Below, in pieces: positions 26,942-36,665 of a DNA stretch of 64,000 nt (within the stretch, counting starts at the first letter, position 1; every line of letters starts with the position of its first letter). Source of the DNA: Flavobacterium aeripolare (GTDB lineage Bacteria; Bacteroidota; Bacteroidia; Flavobacteriales; Flavobacteriaceae); assembly GCF_013294025.1 (NCBI RefSeq), contig NZ_JABSNL010000001.1, forward strand, positions 62,001 through 126,000, written 5' to 3'. The notes beneath the pieces are model-generated. The model was not told the origin of the DNA, did no database searches, and saw only the letters and a list, made by a program, of their open reading frames with translations. A program made the position numbers and the translations under genes.

Positions 26942-27964
26942 CTATTTTACCTGAGTGGTAGACTGCCTTTGAATTAAACTCGTTTTTATAATTTTAGTCG
27001 AAAATTCCAATTCTGTTTTGCTTTCGAGTCTGTCCACAAGCATTTTGGTAGCCGTTTCTCCAATGAATTTTCCATGCTGACTGATAGTGGTTATAGTAGG
27101 AGTAACATGCTGAGGTAGTTTTCCATTAGTAAAGCAAATCATTGCCATTTCTTCTGGTATTTTATATTGCATCTTCTTTATTAGGTCTAAGGATAGCATG
27201 GCAGAACTTTCCTCAAGACAAAGCAAACCATCGATTGTTTTATCAGCAAGGACAATTTTCATGGCTGTTTCTAAGTCTTCGTTTCTCGCCAGACGAACAA
27301 TTATTTTTTCGTTTACCACGATATTGTGATCTTTTAAAGCTTGCTTATAGCCTTCAACTCGCAGTTTCCCCACACTCAAATTATCAATTACCGAAACTAC
27401 TGCAATTTTTTTACAGCCCGTTTCGATTAAATGATTAGTAGCATGACGCGCGCCTTCAAAATCATTTACTATTACTTTATCACAAATAATCTCATCGGCC
27501 ACACGGTCAAAAAGTACAATGGGAACTCCTTGATTTATAGCGTCTATTAAATGGGTGAAATCCTGATTGATTTGTGTTTCTTCTGCAATCGAAATGATGA
27601 AACCATCTATAGTTCCGCTTTTTAATAATTCCACGGTATTAACCTCCTTTTCGTAAGATTCATTTGAAATACACGAAATCAGGCTGTAACCAAGTGCAGA
27701 TGCTTTTTCTTCGATACCTACAAATACTTCGGTAAAAAAGCTATTCATAATATTAGGAATAATGACGCCTAATGTTTTTGTTTTTTTATTTAAAAGGCTC
27801 AACGCTACTTTATTGGGTTTGTAGTGATGTGCTTTTGCAAATTCTTGTATTTTTTCCTTCGTTTTTAAACTGATATCATGACTATCATTTAAAGCTTTAG
27901 AAACTGTTGCAATGGATACTTTAAATTCAGCTGCGATTTGTTTTAATGTAATTTTTGGTATCAT
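26942..27964 (-). CDS. xylR: LacI-family transcriptional regulator of xylose genes
   Basis: The 340-residue regulator has a LacI-type HTH at the N-terminus (ITLKQIAAEFKVSIATVSKAL, about 5-25) with the hinge helix KPNKVALSLLNKKT (about 49-62), then a periplasmic-binding-protein-like effector domain (TLGVIIPNIMNSFF at about 63-76, CDKVIVNDFEGARHA at about 160-174). It diverges from the xylB-xylA operon, so its likely ligand is xylose or a derivative, and its likely operator is in the shared gap (TTACGTAA at 28096-28103). The symbol is by context; LacI-type XylR regulators are known in Bacteroidota. Confidence 0.85.
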   Translation of the reverse strand: MIPKITLKQIAAEFKVSIATVSKALNDSHDISLKTKEKIQEFAKAHHYKPNKVALSLLNKKTKTLGVIIPNIMNSFFTEVFVGIEEKASALGYSLISCISNESYEKEVNTVELLKSGTIDGFIISIAEETQINQDFTHLIDAINQGVPIVLFDRVADEIICDKVIVNDFEGARHATNHLIETGCKKIAVVSVIDNLSVGKLRVEGYKQALKDHNIVVNEKIIVRLARNEDLETAMKIVLADKTIDGLLCLEESSAMLSLDLIKKMQYKIPEEMAMICFTNGKLPQHVTPTITTISQHGKFIGETATKMLVDRLESKTELEFSTKIIKTSLIQRQSTTQVK

Positions 27965-28306
27965 TTCGGTTGATTGTGGGTTTTAAAAGCTGTGCTAATT
28001 TAAGGTAAATAATACTCATTTTCAATTTTAATAAAATGTTTTTAATGCTAGTATTCTTGGTTTCTTTACTTAAAATAAAAAAGTTACTTAAACCTTTACG
28101 TAAGCTTTTTTAACGCATTTTTTCAGTGGTAAATAGCTTGTATTTGTAATGAAATCAACGGTTTACAGATTTATAGTTCGTAATTTGATTTTAGCATACA
28201 AAAAGCCTTTAAATTGATGATATACTATTTTTAAGCTTAAATAATAGTGAATAACATATTTTTGATAACCTAAAAGATCTAATTAAATAATCTAACAACA
28301 AATAAT
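27965..28306. promoter_or_regulatory. Divergent control region with LacI-type operator candidate
   Basis: CTTTACGTAAGC at 28094-28105 contains the perfect palindrome TTACGTAA (28096-28103) centred on CG, the usual symmetry of LacI-family operators. It is embedded in a larger dyad in which AAAAAGTTACTTAAA upstream mirrors TTTACGTAAGCTTTTT with a one-base gap. It sits 200 bp before xylB and 130 bp before the regulator gene. Clear -7/-33 elements were not found. Confidence 0.5.
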
Positions 28307-29788
28307 ATGTATTACATAGGATTTGACATAGGAAGCTCGTCAGTAAAAGCAGCCATTGTAGAAATAGCCACCGGAAAAAGCATTGGCGTTGTCCAAGAAC
28401 CAGAAACAGAAATGGAAATGCTTGCTTTAAAAAACGGTTGGGCAGAGCAGAAGCCAGAAGAATGGTGGATGCATTGTTGTAATGCTGTAGCCAAATTAAA
28501 AAAGAAATACGCTATTTCGAGAACGCAAATCAAAGGAATTGGGATTTCGTACCAAATGCACGGTTTGGTTTTGGTGGATAAAAATGGTGCGCCTTTGCGT
28601 AAATCGATTATTTGGTGCGACAGTAGAGCGGTTGAAATTGGAAATGAAGCTTTCAACACCATTGGTGAAGATAAATGTGTGTCACACTTACTAAATTCTC
28701 CAGCAAATTTTACTGCTTCAAAATTGAAATGGGTAAAAGAAAATGAGCCAGATATTTACAGTCAGGTTTATAAATTCATGCTTCCAGGAGATTATATAGC
28801 ATACAAATTTTCGAATGTGATCAATACGACTATCTCAGGATTGTCTGAAGGGATTATGTGGGATTTTAAGAAGGATACTGTTGCTGATTTCTTATTAGAG
28901 TATTACGGTATTGATGCGTCATTGGTGCCAGATATTGTAGACACTTTTGGTTTGCAATCTACTGTGGATGATAAAGGAGAACTAGAAAGTGGTTTAGCTG
29001 CGGGAACACCTATTTTTTACAGAGCAGGTGACCAACCCAATAATGCATTAGCATTGAATGTTTTTAATCCAGGTGAAGTGGCGGCTACAGGAGGAACTTC
29101 GGGGGTTGTTTATGCTGTTACTGATAATTTATCTGGAAAAGAAAGCACTCGTGTTAATAATTTTGCACACGTAAATTATACCAAAAATAACCCTAGAATT
29201 GGGAAACTATTGAACATCAATGGTGCGGGGATACAATACCGCTGGTTGTTGAACAATTTGGCTGTTAGTTCTTATGAAGAGATGAATACGTTAGCTTCAG
29301 AAGTTGCAGTGGGGTCAGATGGGGTTTGTATGTTGCCTTTTGGGAATGGTGCCGAAAGAATGTTGAACAACAAAGACATAGGAACTAGATTAGTGAATAT
29401 TAACTTGAATAATCACAACAAAGCACATGTATGCAGAGCAGCCCTAGAAGGAATTGCATTCTCATTTGTGTACGGAATGGATATTTTAAAAGCAGATGGT
29501 AGCGAAGTAAACGTAATGAGAGCAGGGAATGATAATTTATTCCGTTCTGAGATTTTCTCGAATACTGTAGCGACTTTAATCGGACACGAAATTGAAATAT
29601 ATAATACTACCGGAGCGATTGGAGCAGCAAGAGCTTCAGGACTTCACGAAGGTAATTTTGAGAAATATGGTAAGTTGATCATGGAGAATGACCATGTAAT
29701 GACTTACATGCCGTTTAAGGACAAAGCACCTTACTTAACTGCATACGAACTTTGGAAAAAAGAATTAGAATTAATAATCAATAAATAA
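28307..29788 (+). CDS. xylB: Xylulokinase
   Basis: FGGY-family sugar kinase of 493 residues, phosphorylating D-xylulose to xylulose 5-phosphate. The N-terminal phosphate loop is FDIGSSSVKA (5-14), MHGLVL is at about 84-89, and the second nucleotide domain has EVAATGGTSGVVYA near 259-272 and RAGNDNLFRSEIFSN near 404-418. It is first in the operon and 9 bp ahead of xylA, the enzyme that makes its substrate. Cytoplasmic. Confidence 0.95.
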   Translation: MYYIGFDIGSSSVKAAIVEIATGKSIGVVQEPETEMEMLALKNGWAEQKPEEWWMHCCNAVAKLKKKYAISRTQIKGIGISYQMHGLVLVDKNGAPLRKSIIWCDSRAVEIGNEAFNTIGEDKCVSHLLNSPANFTASKLKWVKENEPDIYSQVYKFMLPGDYIAYKFSNVINTTISGLSEGIMWDFKKDTVADFLLEYYGIDASLVPDIVDTFGLQSTVDDKGELESGLAAGTPIFYRAGDQPNNALALNVFNPGEVAATGGTSGVVYAVTDNLSGKESTRVNNFAHVNYTKNNPRIGKLLNINGAGIQYRWLLNNLAVSSYEEMNTLASEVAVGSDGVCMLPFGNGAERMLNNKDIGTRLVNINLNNHNKAHVCRAALEGIAFSFVYGMDILKADGSEVNVMRAGNDNLFRSEIFSNTVATLIGHEIEIYNTTGAIGAARASGLHEGNFEKYGKLIMENDHVMTYMPFKDKAPYLTAYELWKKELELIINK

Positions 29789-29797
29789 AATATAAAA

Positions 29798-31123
29798 ATG
29801 GCAACTTTAGGAAATAAAGAATACTTCAAAGGAATTGGAGATATTAAATTTGAAGGAAAAGAATCTGACAACCCGTTAGCATTCAAATACTACAACCCAG
29901 ACCAAGTGGTAGCTGGAAAAACAATGCGTGATCACTTTAAGTTTTCTATCGCATACTGGCATACCTTCTGTGGGCAAGGTTCAGATCCTTTTGGACCTGG
30001 AACACAAAATTTCCCTTGGGACCAACCTACAGATGCGCTTACAGCTGCAAAAGAAAAAGCAGATGCTGCATTTGAATTTACTACAAAAATGGGATTTGGT
30101 TACTACTGTTTCCATGATTATGATTTGATTCAAGAGGGTGCTACTTTCAAAGAATCAGAAAGTAGATTGGCAGCAATCACAGAGTATTTGAAAGAGAAAC
30201 AAGCAGCTTCAGGAGTAAAATTACTTTGGGGTACTGCAAATGCTTTTTCAAACCCACGTTACATGAATGGTGCAGCAACTAATCCTGACTTTAATGTATT
30301 GGCTAGAGCTGGTGGTCAAATTAAATTGGCTATGGATGCAACAATTGCTTTAGGCGGTGAGAACTACGTATTCTGGGGTGGACGTGAAGGTTATATGTCT
30401 TTACTAAATACAGATATGGGTAGAGAATTAGACCACATGGGACAATTCTTGAGAACGGCTCGTGATTATGGTCGTGCTCAAGGTTTCAAAGGGAATTTCT
30501 TGATTGAACCAAAACCTATGGAGCCAACAAAACATCAATATGATTTTGATACTGCAACTGCAATTGGGTTTTTACGCGCACAAGGTTTAGAGAAAGATTT
30601 CAAAATCAATATCGAAGTAAATCACGCCACATTAGCACAACATACTTTCCAACACGAAATTGATGTTGCTGCTCAAGCAGGAATGTTAGGAAGCTTAGAT
30701 GCTAACCGTGGTGATTACCAAAACGGATGGGATACTGACCAGTTTCCAAATAACATTCAAGAAACTACCGAAGCTATGTTGGTTTTCTTAAAAGCAGGTG
30801 GTCTTCAAGGTGGTGGGGTTAATTTTGATGCAAAAATCAGAAGAAACTCAACTGATATGGATGATGCTTTCCATGCACACATTGGTGGAGCAGATACTTT
30901 TGCAAGAGCATTATTGACTGCTGATAAAATTATCACATCATCGGCTTATGATAAGTTAAGAGCAGACCGTTACAGTTCATTCGATACTGGAAACGGAAAA
31001 GCATTTGAAGATGGAAAATTATCAATGCAAGATTTATACAAAATTGCACATGAAAATGGCGAGCTTAACTTGCAAAGTGGTAAGCAAGAATTATTTGAAA
31101 ATATAATTAACCAATATATTTAA
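29798..31123 (+). CDS. xylA: Xylose isomerase
   Basis: The 441-residue class II enzyme converts D-xylose to D-xylulose in the cytoplasm. Catalytic His106-Asp107 lie in YYCFHDYD. The two family signatures are VFWGGREG (191-198) and [15 protein letters not shown] (235-249), with metal ligand Glu237 and catalytic Lys239. The N-terminal 40-residue extension is typical of class II. The ORF follows xylB by 9 bp and is followed by a hairpin at 31154-31195 before the transporter gene. Confidence 0.97.
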   Translation: MATLGNKEYFKGIGDIKFEGKESDNPLAFKYYNPDQVVAGKTMRDHFKFSIAYWHTFCGQGSDPFGPGTQNFPWDQPTDALTAAKEKADAAFEFTTKMGFGYYCFHDYDLIQEGATFKESESRLAAITEYLKEKQAASGVKLLWGTANAFSNPRYMNGAATNPDFNVLARAGGQIKLAMDATIALGGENYVFWGGREGYMSLLNTDMGRELDHMGQFLRTARDYGRAQGFKGNFLIEPKPMEPTKHQYDFDTATAIGFLRAQGLEKDFKINIEVNHATLAQHTFQHEIDVAAQAGMLGSLDANRGDYQNGWDTDQFPNNIQETTEAMLVFLKAGGLQGGGVNFDAKIRRNSTDMDDAFHAHIGGADTFARALLTADKIITSSAYDKLRADRYSSFDTGNGKAFEDGKLSMQDLYKIAHENGELNLQSGKQELFENIINQYI

Positions 31124-31153
31124 TCAACCATTTTATTTTTTTGATTTGTGTTT

Positions 31154-31195
31154 AGCAGTAGAGAGAAGTAGTTTGTTGACTACTTCTCGTTGCTG
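31154..31195 (+). terminator. Hairpin between xylA and the transporter gene (partial terminator or processing site)
   Basis: GAGAAGTAG (31163-31171) pairs with CTACTTCTC (31180-31188) over an 8-nt loop. Outer bases CAG/CTG extend the stem with an internal bulge, and TTTTAA follows. It probably trims or reduces read-through, giving more xylBA message than downstream message. Confidence 0.6.
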
Positions 31196-31299
31196 TTTTA
31201 ATACTTTTCGAATATAAATTTTACTACTACTACTACTATTAGTACACTTATATTCAACTACAATAAATTTTATAGCTAACCATTAATTAAAATAAATAT

Positions 31300-32718
31300 A
31301 TGTCAACAGCATCAAATTCTGCCTATCTATGGAGACTTACTTTAGTGGCAACACTTGGAGGACTTCTTTTTGGATATGATACAGCAGTTATTTCAGGAAC
31401 AGTAAGTTCTTTAGAGAAATTCTTCGTACTCCCTTTCGGACTTTCAGAGGTGGCGTCTAATGCGCGACTTGGATTTTTAGTCTCTAGTGCATTAATAGGT
31501 TGTATCATAGGTGGTGTTTTTGGAGGAGTGATAAGCAAGAAATATGGTCGTAAAAACGGACTAATATTGGCTGCAGTTTTATTTCTAATTTCAGCTTTAG
31601 GTTCTGCAATGCCTGAGATGTTTGTAAAACCTATAGGTCAAGGTGACCATACTTTTTACAGTCTTTTCATAGTCTATAGAATCATTGGTGGAATAGGAGT
31701 GGGCTTAGCGTCGATGTTATCGCCTCTTTACATATCTGAAATTGCACCTGCACGTAATCGCGGGAAGTTAGTTTCAATGAATCAATTTGCTATTGTTTTT
31801 GGTATGCTAGTAGTTTATTTTGTTAACTATTTTATAGCACGTCAAGGTGATGCTACTTGGTTAAATGCAATTGGATGGAGATGGATGTTTGCTTCAGAGG
31901 TGGTGCCAGCTGTTCTCTTTTTAGTATTCTTATTTTCGGTTCCAGATACGCCTAGATCTTTAGTACTACAATCTAAACCCGAAAAAGCTTTGGATGTACT
32001 TATAAAAGTAAATGGTCCAGAAGAGGCTATCATGATATTAAATGACATTCAAAATACAGTCACTACGCATTCAGGTAAGTTGTTTTCTTACGGATTATCG
32101 GTGATTGTTATTGGTATTTTTCTTTCCGTTTTTCAACAATTTGTGGGCATCAATGTAGTATTATACTATGCGCCAGAAATTTTTAAAAGCATGGGGTCAG
32201 GAACAGATACGGCTTTGCTACAAACTATAATAGTAGGAGCAATAAATCTAATATTCACTGTTCTAGCAATTCAAACAGTTGACAAAATTGGTCGTAAGCC
32301 TTTAATGATTATTGGAGCACTAGGAATGGCCTTAGCAATGTTTGCGCTAGGTACAGCATTTTTTACACACTCTATGGGTGTCTTTGCATTAATTTGTATG
32401 CTTGTTTATGTTGCAGGATTTGCCATGAGTTGGGGTCCAGTAACTTGGGTTTTGTTAGCAGAAATTTTCCCAAATAATATTAGAGGTAAAGCATTAGCCG
32501 TGGCCGTAGCAGTGCAATGGGTAGCAAACTATCTTGTGTCTTGGTCTTTTCCTATAATGGATAAAAATAGCGAATTGATCGCATTGTTTAATCATGGTTT
32601 TGCCTACTGGGTTTATGGAGTTATGGGAATCTTAGCCATGCTGTTTGTTTGGAAATTTGTACCAGAGACTAAGGGGAAAACTCTAGAGGAAATGAACCAA
32701 TTATGGGATAATAAATAA
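31300..32718 (+). CDS. xylE: Xylose/proton symporter (MFS sugar-porter family)
   Basis: 472-residue inner-membrane permease with 12 predicted helices of the sugar-porter family. Signatures: LGGLLFGYDTAVISGT (helix 1), RIIGGIGVGLASMLSP and YISEIAPARNRG (about 127-155), FQQFVGINVVLYYAPEIF (helix 7, about 276-293), and the ending VPETKGKTLEEMN. These fit XylE-like xylose symporters and related arabinose/galactose porters. It lies in the xylose operon, so xylose is the likely cargo. Specificity is by context. Confidence 0.88.
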   Translation: MSTASNSAYLWRLTLVATLGGLLFGYDTAVISGTVSSLEKFFVLPFGLSEVASNARLGFLVSSALIGCIIGGVFGGVISKKYGRKNGLILAAVLFLISALGSAMPEMFVKPIGQGDHTFYSLFIVYRIIGGIGVGLASMLSPLYISEIAPARNRGKLVSMNQFAIVFGMLVVYFVNYFIARQGDATWLNAIGWRWMFASEVVPAVLFLVFLFSVPDTPRSLVLQSKPEKALDVLIKVNGPEEAIMILNDIQNTVTTHSGKLFSYGLSVIVIGIFLSVFQQFVGINVVLYYAPEIFKSMGSGTDTALLQTIIVGAINLIFTVLAIQTVDKIGRKPLMIIGALGMALAMFALGTAFFTHSMGVFALICMLVYVAGFAMSWGPVTWVLLAEIFPNNIRGKALAVAVAVQWVANYLVSWSFPIMDKNSELIALFNHGFAYWVYGVMGILAMLFVWKFVPETKGKTLEEMNQLWDNK

Positions 32719-32755
32719 AAAAAATTAAACTAAAAACTAACTAAAATAACTAAAA

Positions 32756-33409
32756 ATGAAATTTTTTATAGATACAGCAAATTTAGCTGAAATTGCAGAA
32801 GCACAAGCCTTAGGGGTTTTGGATGGAGTAACTACAAATCCATCGTTAATGGCTAAAGAAGGTATCACAGGTGCAGATAATATCTTGAAGCATTATGTGA
32901 AAATTTGCGAAATCGTGGACGGTGACGTATCTGCAGAAGTTATTGCAACAGACTATGAAGGAATGATTAGTCAAGGAGAAGAATTAGCTGCTTTGCACCC
33001 ACAAATCGTGGTGAAATTACCAATGATTGCTGCAGGAATTAAAGCATGTAAATATTTCTCTGATAAAGGAATTAGAACGAATGTAACTCTTGTGTTTTCA
33101 GTAGGTCAAGCATTATTAGCGGCTAAAGCAGGTGCTACTTATGTATCGCCTTTCTTAGGAAGATTAGATGATATTTGTACCGATGGAATGGGTTTAATTG
33201 CCGAAATCAGACAAGTATATGATAATTACGATTTTGGAACGCAAATTCTTTCTGCTTCTGTTCGTAACACAATGCATGTAATCAACTGCGCTAAAGTTGG
33301 TTCAGATGTTATGACAGGTCCTTTATCTTCAATCACAGGATTATTAAAACACCCATTGACAGATAGCGGATTAGCACAATTTTTAGCCGATTACCAAAAA
33401 GGAAACTAA
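32756..33409 (+). CDS. tal: Transaldolase (short, FSA/TalC-like)
   Basis: This 217-residue class I aldolase barrel has [15 protein letters not shown] at the start, GVTTNPSL (24-31), and Lys86-type Schiff-base lysine in VVKLPM (about 84-89). Length matches the short TalC/FSA subgroup rather than the 320-residue TalB. It is 37 bp after the transporter gene and 2 bp before the transketolase gene, so the three form a non-oxidative pentose phosphate module fed by xylulose 5-phosphate. It may be fructose-6-phosphate aldolase instead; the sequence does not decide. Confidence 0.88.
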   Translation: MKFFIDTANLAEIAEAQALGVLDGVTTNPSLMAKEGITGADNILKHYVKICEIVDGDVSAEVIATDYEGMISQGEELAALHPQIVVKLPMIAAGIKACKYFSDKGIRTNVTLVFSVGQALLAAKAGATYVSPFLGRLDDICTDGMGLIAEIRQVYDNYDFGTQILSASVRNTMHVINCAKVGSDVMTGPLSSITGLLKHPLTDSGLAQFLADYQKGN

Positions 33410-33411
33410 GT

Positions 33412-34254
33412 ATGGAAATTTCACAATTACAAGATAATGTATCTCAAACCAGAAGAGATATTTTAAGAATGGTACACAAAGTAAACTCGGGACATCCTGG
33501 GGCTTCTTTGGGTTGTACGGAGTTTTTAGTAGCATTGTATAATGAACTAATGGAATTGAAACCAGAATTTGAAATGGTAGGTCAAGATGAAGACTTATTC
33601 TTTCTATCTAATGGTCATATTTCACCAGTTTTTTATAGTGTTCTAGCACGACGTGGTTATTTTCCTGTTTCGGAATTAAGTACTTTTAGATTATTAAATT
33701 CAAGATTACAAGGGCACCCAACAACTCACGATGGTTTACCTGGCGTACGTATTGCTTCAGGATCTTTGGGTCAAGGATTGTCTGTGGGGATTGGTGCAGC
33801 ACAAGCAAAAAAACTAAATAAAGACACTAATTTAGTCTATACACTTCACGGTGACGGAGAATTGCAAGAAGGCCAAAACTGGGAAGCAATTATGTATGCT
33901 TCTGCCAAAAAAGTGGATAATCTTATTGCTACAATCGACTTTAACGGGCAACAAATAGATGGTTCTACAGACACTGTTTTGTGCATGGGAAGTTTGAAGG
34001 ATAAATTTATTGCTTTTGATTGGGATGTGATCGAAATCAAAGAAGGAAATAATATCGAAGCAGTTATCGCTGGAATGAAAGATGCCAAATCAAGAACTGG
34101 AAAAGGAAAACCTGTTTGTGTTTTGTTGCATACCATGATGGGAAATGGTGTTGATTTTATGATGCATACGCACGCATGGCACGGAAAAGCACCTAGTGAC
34201 GAGCAATTAGCAAACGCATTAGGACAAAATCCAGAAACTTTGGGGGATTATTAG
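33412..34254 (+). CDS. tktN: Transketolase, N-terminal subunit
   Basis: This 280-residue protein corresponds to the thiamine-diphosphate-binding half of transketolase. GHPGASLG is at 28-35, SLGQGLSVGIGAA at 118-130, and the metal/TPP motif GDGELQEG at 147-154 with Asn178 in DFNGQ. It stops where the PYR half begins; the C-terminal half is encoded separately 131 bp downstream. Split transketolases are known in Bacteria and Archaea. It transfers two-carbon units between xylulose 5-phosphate and ribose 5-phosphate or erythrose 4-phosphate. The start is 2 bp after the transaldolase stop. Confidence 0.92.
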   Translation: MEISQLQDNVSQTRRDILRMVHKVNSGHPGASLGCTEFLVALYNELMELKPEFEMVGQDEDLFFLSNGHISPVFYSVLARRGYFPVSELSTFRLLNSRLQGHPTTHDGLPGVRIASGSLGQGLSVGIGAAQAKKLNKDTNLVYTLHGDGELQEGQNWEAIMYASAKKVDNLIATIDFNGQQIDGSTDTVLCMGSLKDKFIAFDWDVIEIKEGNNIEAVIAGMKDAKSRTGKGKPVCVLLHTMMGNGVDFMMHTHAWHGKAPSDEQLANALGQNPETLGDY

Positions 34255-34385
34255 AAAGTTTTCAGTCTCAGTATTCAGTCTCAAGTTCTTTGATTGCTAC
34301 TTAAGTGCTGGGATGAGTGATCAGTTTTCAGATTGTCGCTAAAAATCTTTCTATTATTCTTTTTTTAATCTTTGAATTTACAACA

Positions 34386-35363
34386 ATGAAAAAATATACA
34401 TTTACCGAACAAAAAGACACGCGCTCTGGTTTTGGAGCAGGTCTTGCCGAATTAGGAAGAACAAATCCTAATGTTGTTGCACTTTGTGCGGATCTTATTG
34501 GTTCGCTTAAAATGGAAAAATTTATTGAAGAAAACCCAGAACGTTTTTTTCAAATTGGTATTGCCGAAGCAAATATGATTTGTATTGCAGCAGGACTTTC
34601 TATCGGTGGCAAGATTCCGTTTACAGGAACATTCGCCAACTTTTCAACAGGAAGAGTGTACGATCAAATTCGTCAATCTGTTGCGTATTCTGATAAAAAT
34701 GTAAAAATTTGTGCTTCTCACGCAGGATTAACTTTGGGTGAAGATGGAGCAACGCATCAGATATTAGAAGATATCGGAATGATGAAAATGTTACCAGGTA
34801 TGACTGTTATTAATACTTGTGATTACAACCAAACAGAAGCAGCTACTATTGCAATTGCTGAACACCACGGCCCTGTATACTTACGTTTTGGACGTCCAGT
34901 AGTGCCAATATTTATGCCTAAATATACCGATGTTGCAAACGAAAATAAATTTGTAATTGGAAAAGCTATTCAATTAACTGAAGGTACAGATGTAACTATT
35001 GTTGCAACAGGACATTTGGTTTGGGAAGCTTTACAAGCATCTGAGCAATTGGAAGCTATGGGAATTAGTGCCGAAGTAATTAACATTCATACTATTAAGC
35101 CTTTAGACGACGAAGCGATTTTAAAATCGGTTGCCAAAACAGGCTGTATTGTAACGTGTGAAGAGCACAATTATTTAGGTGGCTTAGGTGAAAGTGTCGC
35201 GGGATTATTGTCCTTGAATACACCGACACCACAAGAGTATGTGGCCACCAAAGATACTTTTGGTGAAAGCGGAACTCCAGCACAATTGATGGCAAAATAT
35301 GGTTTGAATAGTGAAGCTATTTTAAAAGCCGTTCAAAAAGTAATGGCTCGTAAAAGTAAATAG
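34386..35363 (+). CDS. tktC: Transketolase, C-terminal subunit
   Basis: 325 residues from the ATG at 34386 (an upstream in-frame ATG at 34317 would add 23 hydrophobic residues with no homology). The catalytic Glu of the PYR domain lies in FQIGIAEANM (about 55-64), followed by FTGTFANF. The C-terminal domain has IVATGHLVWEALQA and INIHTIKPLDDEA, typical of the second half of transketolase. It partners the protein encoded at 33412. The 131-bp gap between the halves carries short 'cagtctcagtattcag' repeats and no evident promoter. Confidence 0.92.
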   Translation: MKKYTFTEQKDTRSGFGAGLAELGRTNPNVVALCADLIGSLKMEKFIEENPERFFQIGIAEANMICIAAGLSIGGKIPFTGTFANFSTGRVYDQIRQSVAYSDKNVKICASHAGLTLGEDGATHQILEDIGMMKMLPGMTVINTCDYNQTEAATIAIAEHHGPVYLRFGRPVVPIFMPKYTDVANENKFVIGKAIQLTEGTDVTIVATGHLVWEALQASEQLEAMGISAEVINIHTIKPLDDEAILKSVAKTGCIVTCEEHNYLGGLGESVAGLLSLNTPTPQEYVATKDTFGESGTPAQLMAKYGLNSEAILKAVQKVMARKSK

Positions 35364-35594
35364 CTAATAGCCATAAGGCAATAGGCAATAGCCAAAAGCT
35401 AACAGTTGAAAAGTCAAATGCCAATAGTCAAAAGCTAACAGTTGTAAGTTAAAAGTTGAAAGGCAATAGCTAATTGTCAAAAGCTAACAGTTGAAAGTCA
35501 ATAGTTAAAAGTACAAATACGACAATGTTAGGTTGTATTGTGCTAGCAAATGCACTATCATATTTAGTAGCGATTATCAATTAACATTATCAAG
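35364..35594. repeat. Degenerate direct repeats after transketolase
   Basis: The 16-mer CAAAAGCTAACAGTTG occurs exactly three times (35393-35408, 35429-35444, 35478-35493) within a stretch of related words such as CAATAGCCAAAAGC and CAATAGTTAAAAGT. No ORF is present. This kind of slippage-prone repeat is common between Flavobacterium genes. Function is unknown. Confidence 0.8.
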
Positions 35595-36578
35595 ATGAGC
35601 GAAAATAAAATCAAATGGGGCATTATAGGTTTGGGGAATATCGCTGAGCAATTTGCGCGTGATTTAGCTTTGGTTGAAAATGCACAGTTGTATGCTGTAG
35701 CATCTCGATCACTAGAAAAAGCGACCGAATTTGGTACTACGTTTAGTGCTGTAAAAAGCTACGGAGATTACGATTCGCTCCTTGATGATGATCAAGTTGA
35801 TATCATTTATATTGCTACGCCACATGATTCGCATGCTAGTTTGAGCATACAAGCACTAAATGCAAAAAAGCATGTGCTTTGCGAAAAACCAATTGCGATC
35901 AACTTTGTACAAGCTTCGCAAATGATTACCGCTTCTAGAAAAAACAATCGTTTTTTTATGGAGGCTTTCTGGACCCGATTCAATCCTACTTTTACAGCTG
36001 TTTTATCAAAAATAAGAGCGGGTGAATTAGGGAAAATACAATACATAAATGCCGATTTTGGCTTTATAATGAACAATGGTCAAAACCGCCTAGAAGATGT
36101 GAATCTAGGCGGTGGATCATTATTAGACATGGGCGTTTATCCCTTGTTTTTATCCTATATGATTTTAGGGAAACCTGAAAACATTGCGGCATCTTCACTT
36201 TTTTATGAAGGCGGAGCCGACAAACAAACCACCATGCTTTTGAATTATCCAACAGCACAAGCGGTTTTACATAGTAGTTTTATCGCTAGAACCAACATGC
36301 ATGCTACGATAAGCGGTGAAAAAGGACGTATTGTAATTGACCCTCTTTGGCATGAAGCTCAGAGTTATTCATTGTTTCAAGATGAGGTAGAAACAAAGTT
36401 TGATTTACCTACAAAAGGAAAAGGTTTTACCTATGAAATCGAAGAATGTCATAAATCTATCGCTGCTAATAAAATTGAAAGCGAAATGTGGTCACATCAA
36501 AATAGTTTGGACTTAATCACTATCGCAGACCAAGTGCGTAAAGAGGCGGGAATTGTTTACCCTGCTGATACTATTTAA
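35595..36578 (+). CDS. Gfo/Idh/MocA-family oxidoreductase
   Basis: The 327-residue NAD(P)-dependent sugar or polyol dehydrogenase has the Rossmann motif GIIGLGNIAEQFARDL (9-24), the EKP motif HVLCEKPIAIN (about 92-102) and a C-terminal alpha/beta domain with the GGGSLLDMGVYPL segment (about 171-183) carrying the catalytic region. Members include xylose dehydrogenases, so oxidation of xylose or a xylose derivative is possible from context. The 327-residue length is typical. It lies 87 bp before the epimerase gene. Confidence 0.88.
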   Translation: MSENKIKWGIIGLGNIAEQFARDLALVENAQLYAVASRSLEKATEFGTTFSAVKSYGDYDSLLDDDQVDIIYIATPHDSHASLSIQALNAKKHVLCEKPIAINFVQASQMITASRKNNRFFMEAFWTRFNPTFTAVLSKIRAGELGKIQYINADFGFIMNNGQNRLEDVNLGGGSLLDMGVYPLFLSYMILGKPENIAASSLFYEGGADKQTTMLLNYPTAQAVLHSSFIARTNMHATISGEKGRIVIDPLWHEAQSYSLFQDEVETKFDLPTKGKGFTYEIEECHKSIAANKIESEMWSHQNSLDLITIADQVRKEAGIVYPADTI

Positions 36579-36665
36579 TTTATTAAAGGATTCACAGCAA
36601 CGATGTAATTTTTGAAATTAGGATTACTAGTTCTATCAAAATAACTTACTATTAAAACTCATTAA

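Noticed and set aside
34317..34385. Upstream ATG start for the transketolase C-terminal subunit
   Set aside because: The extra residues form an unrelated hydrophobic stretch; homology begins at the ATG at 34386.
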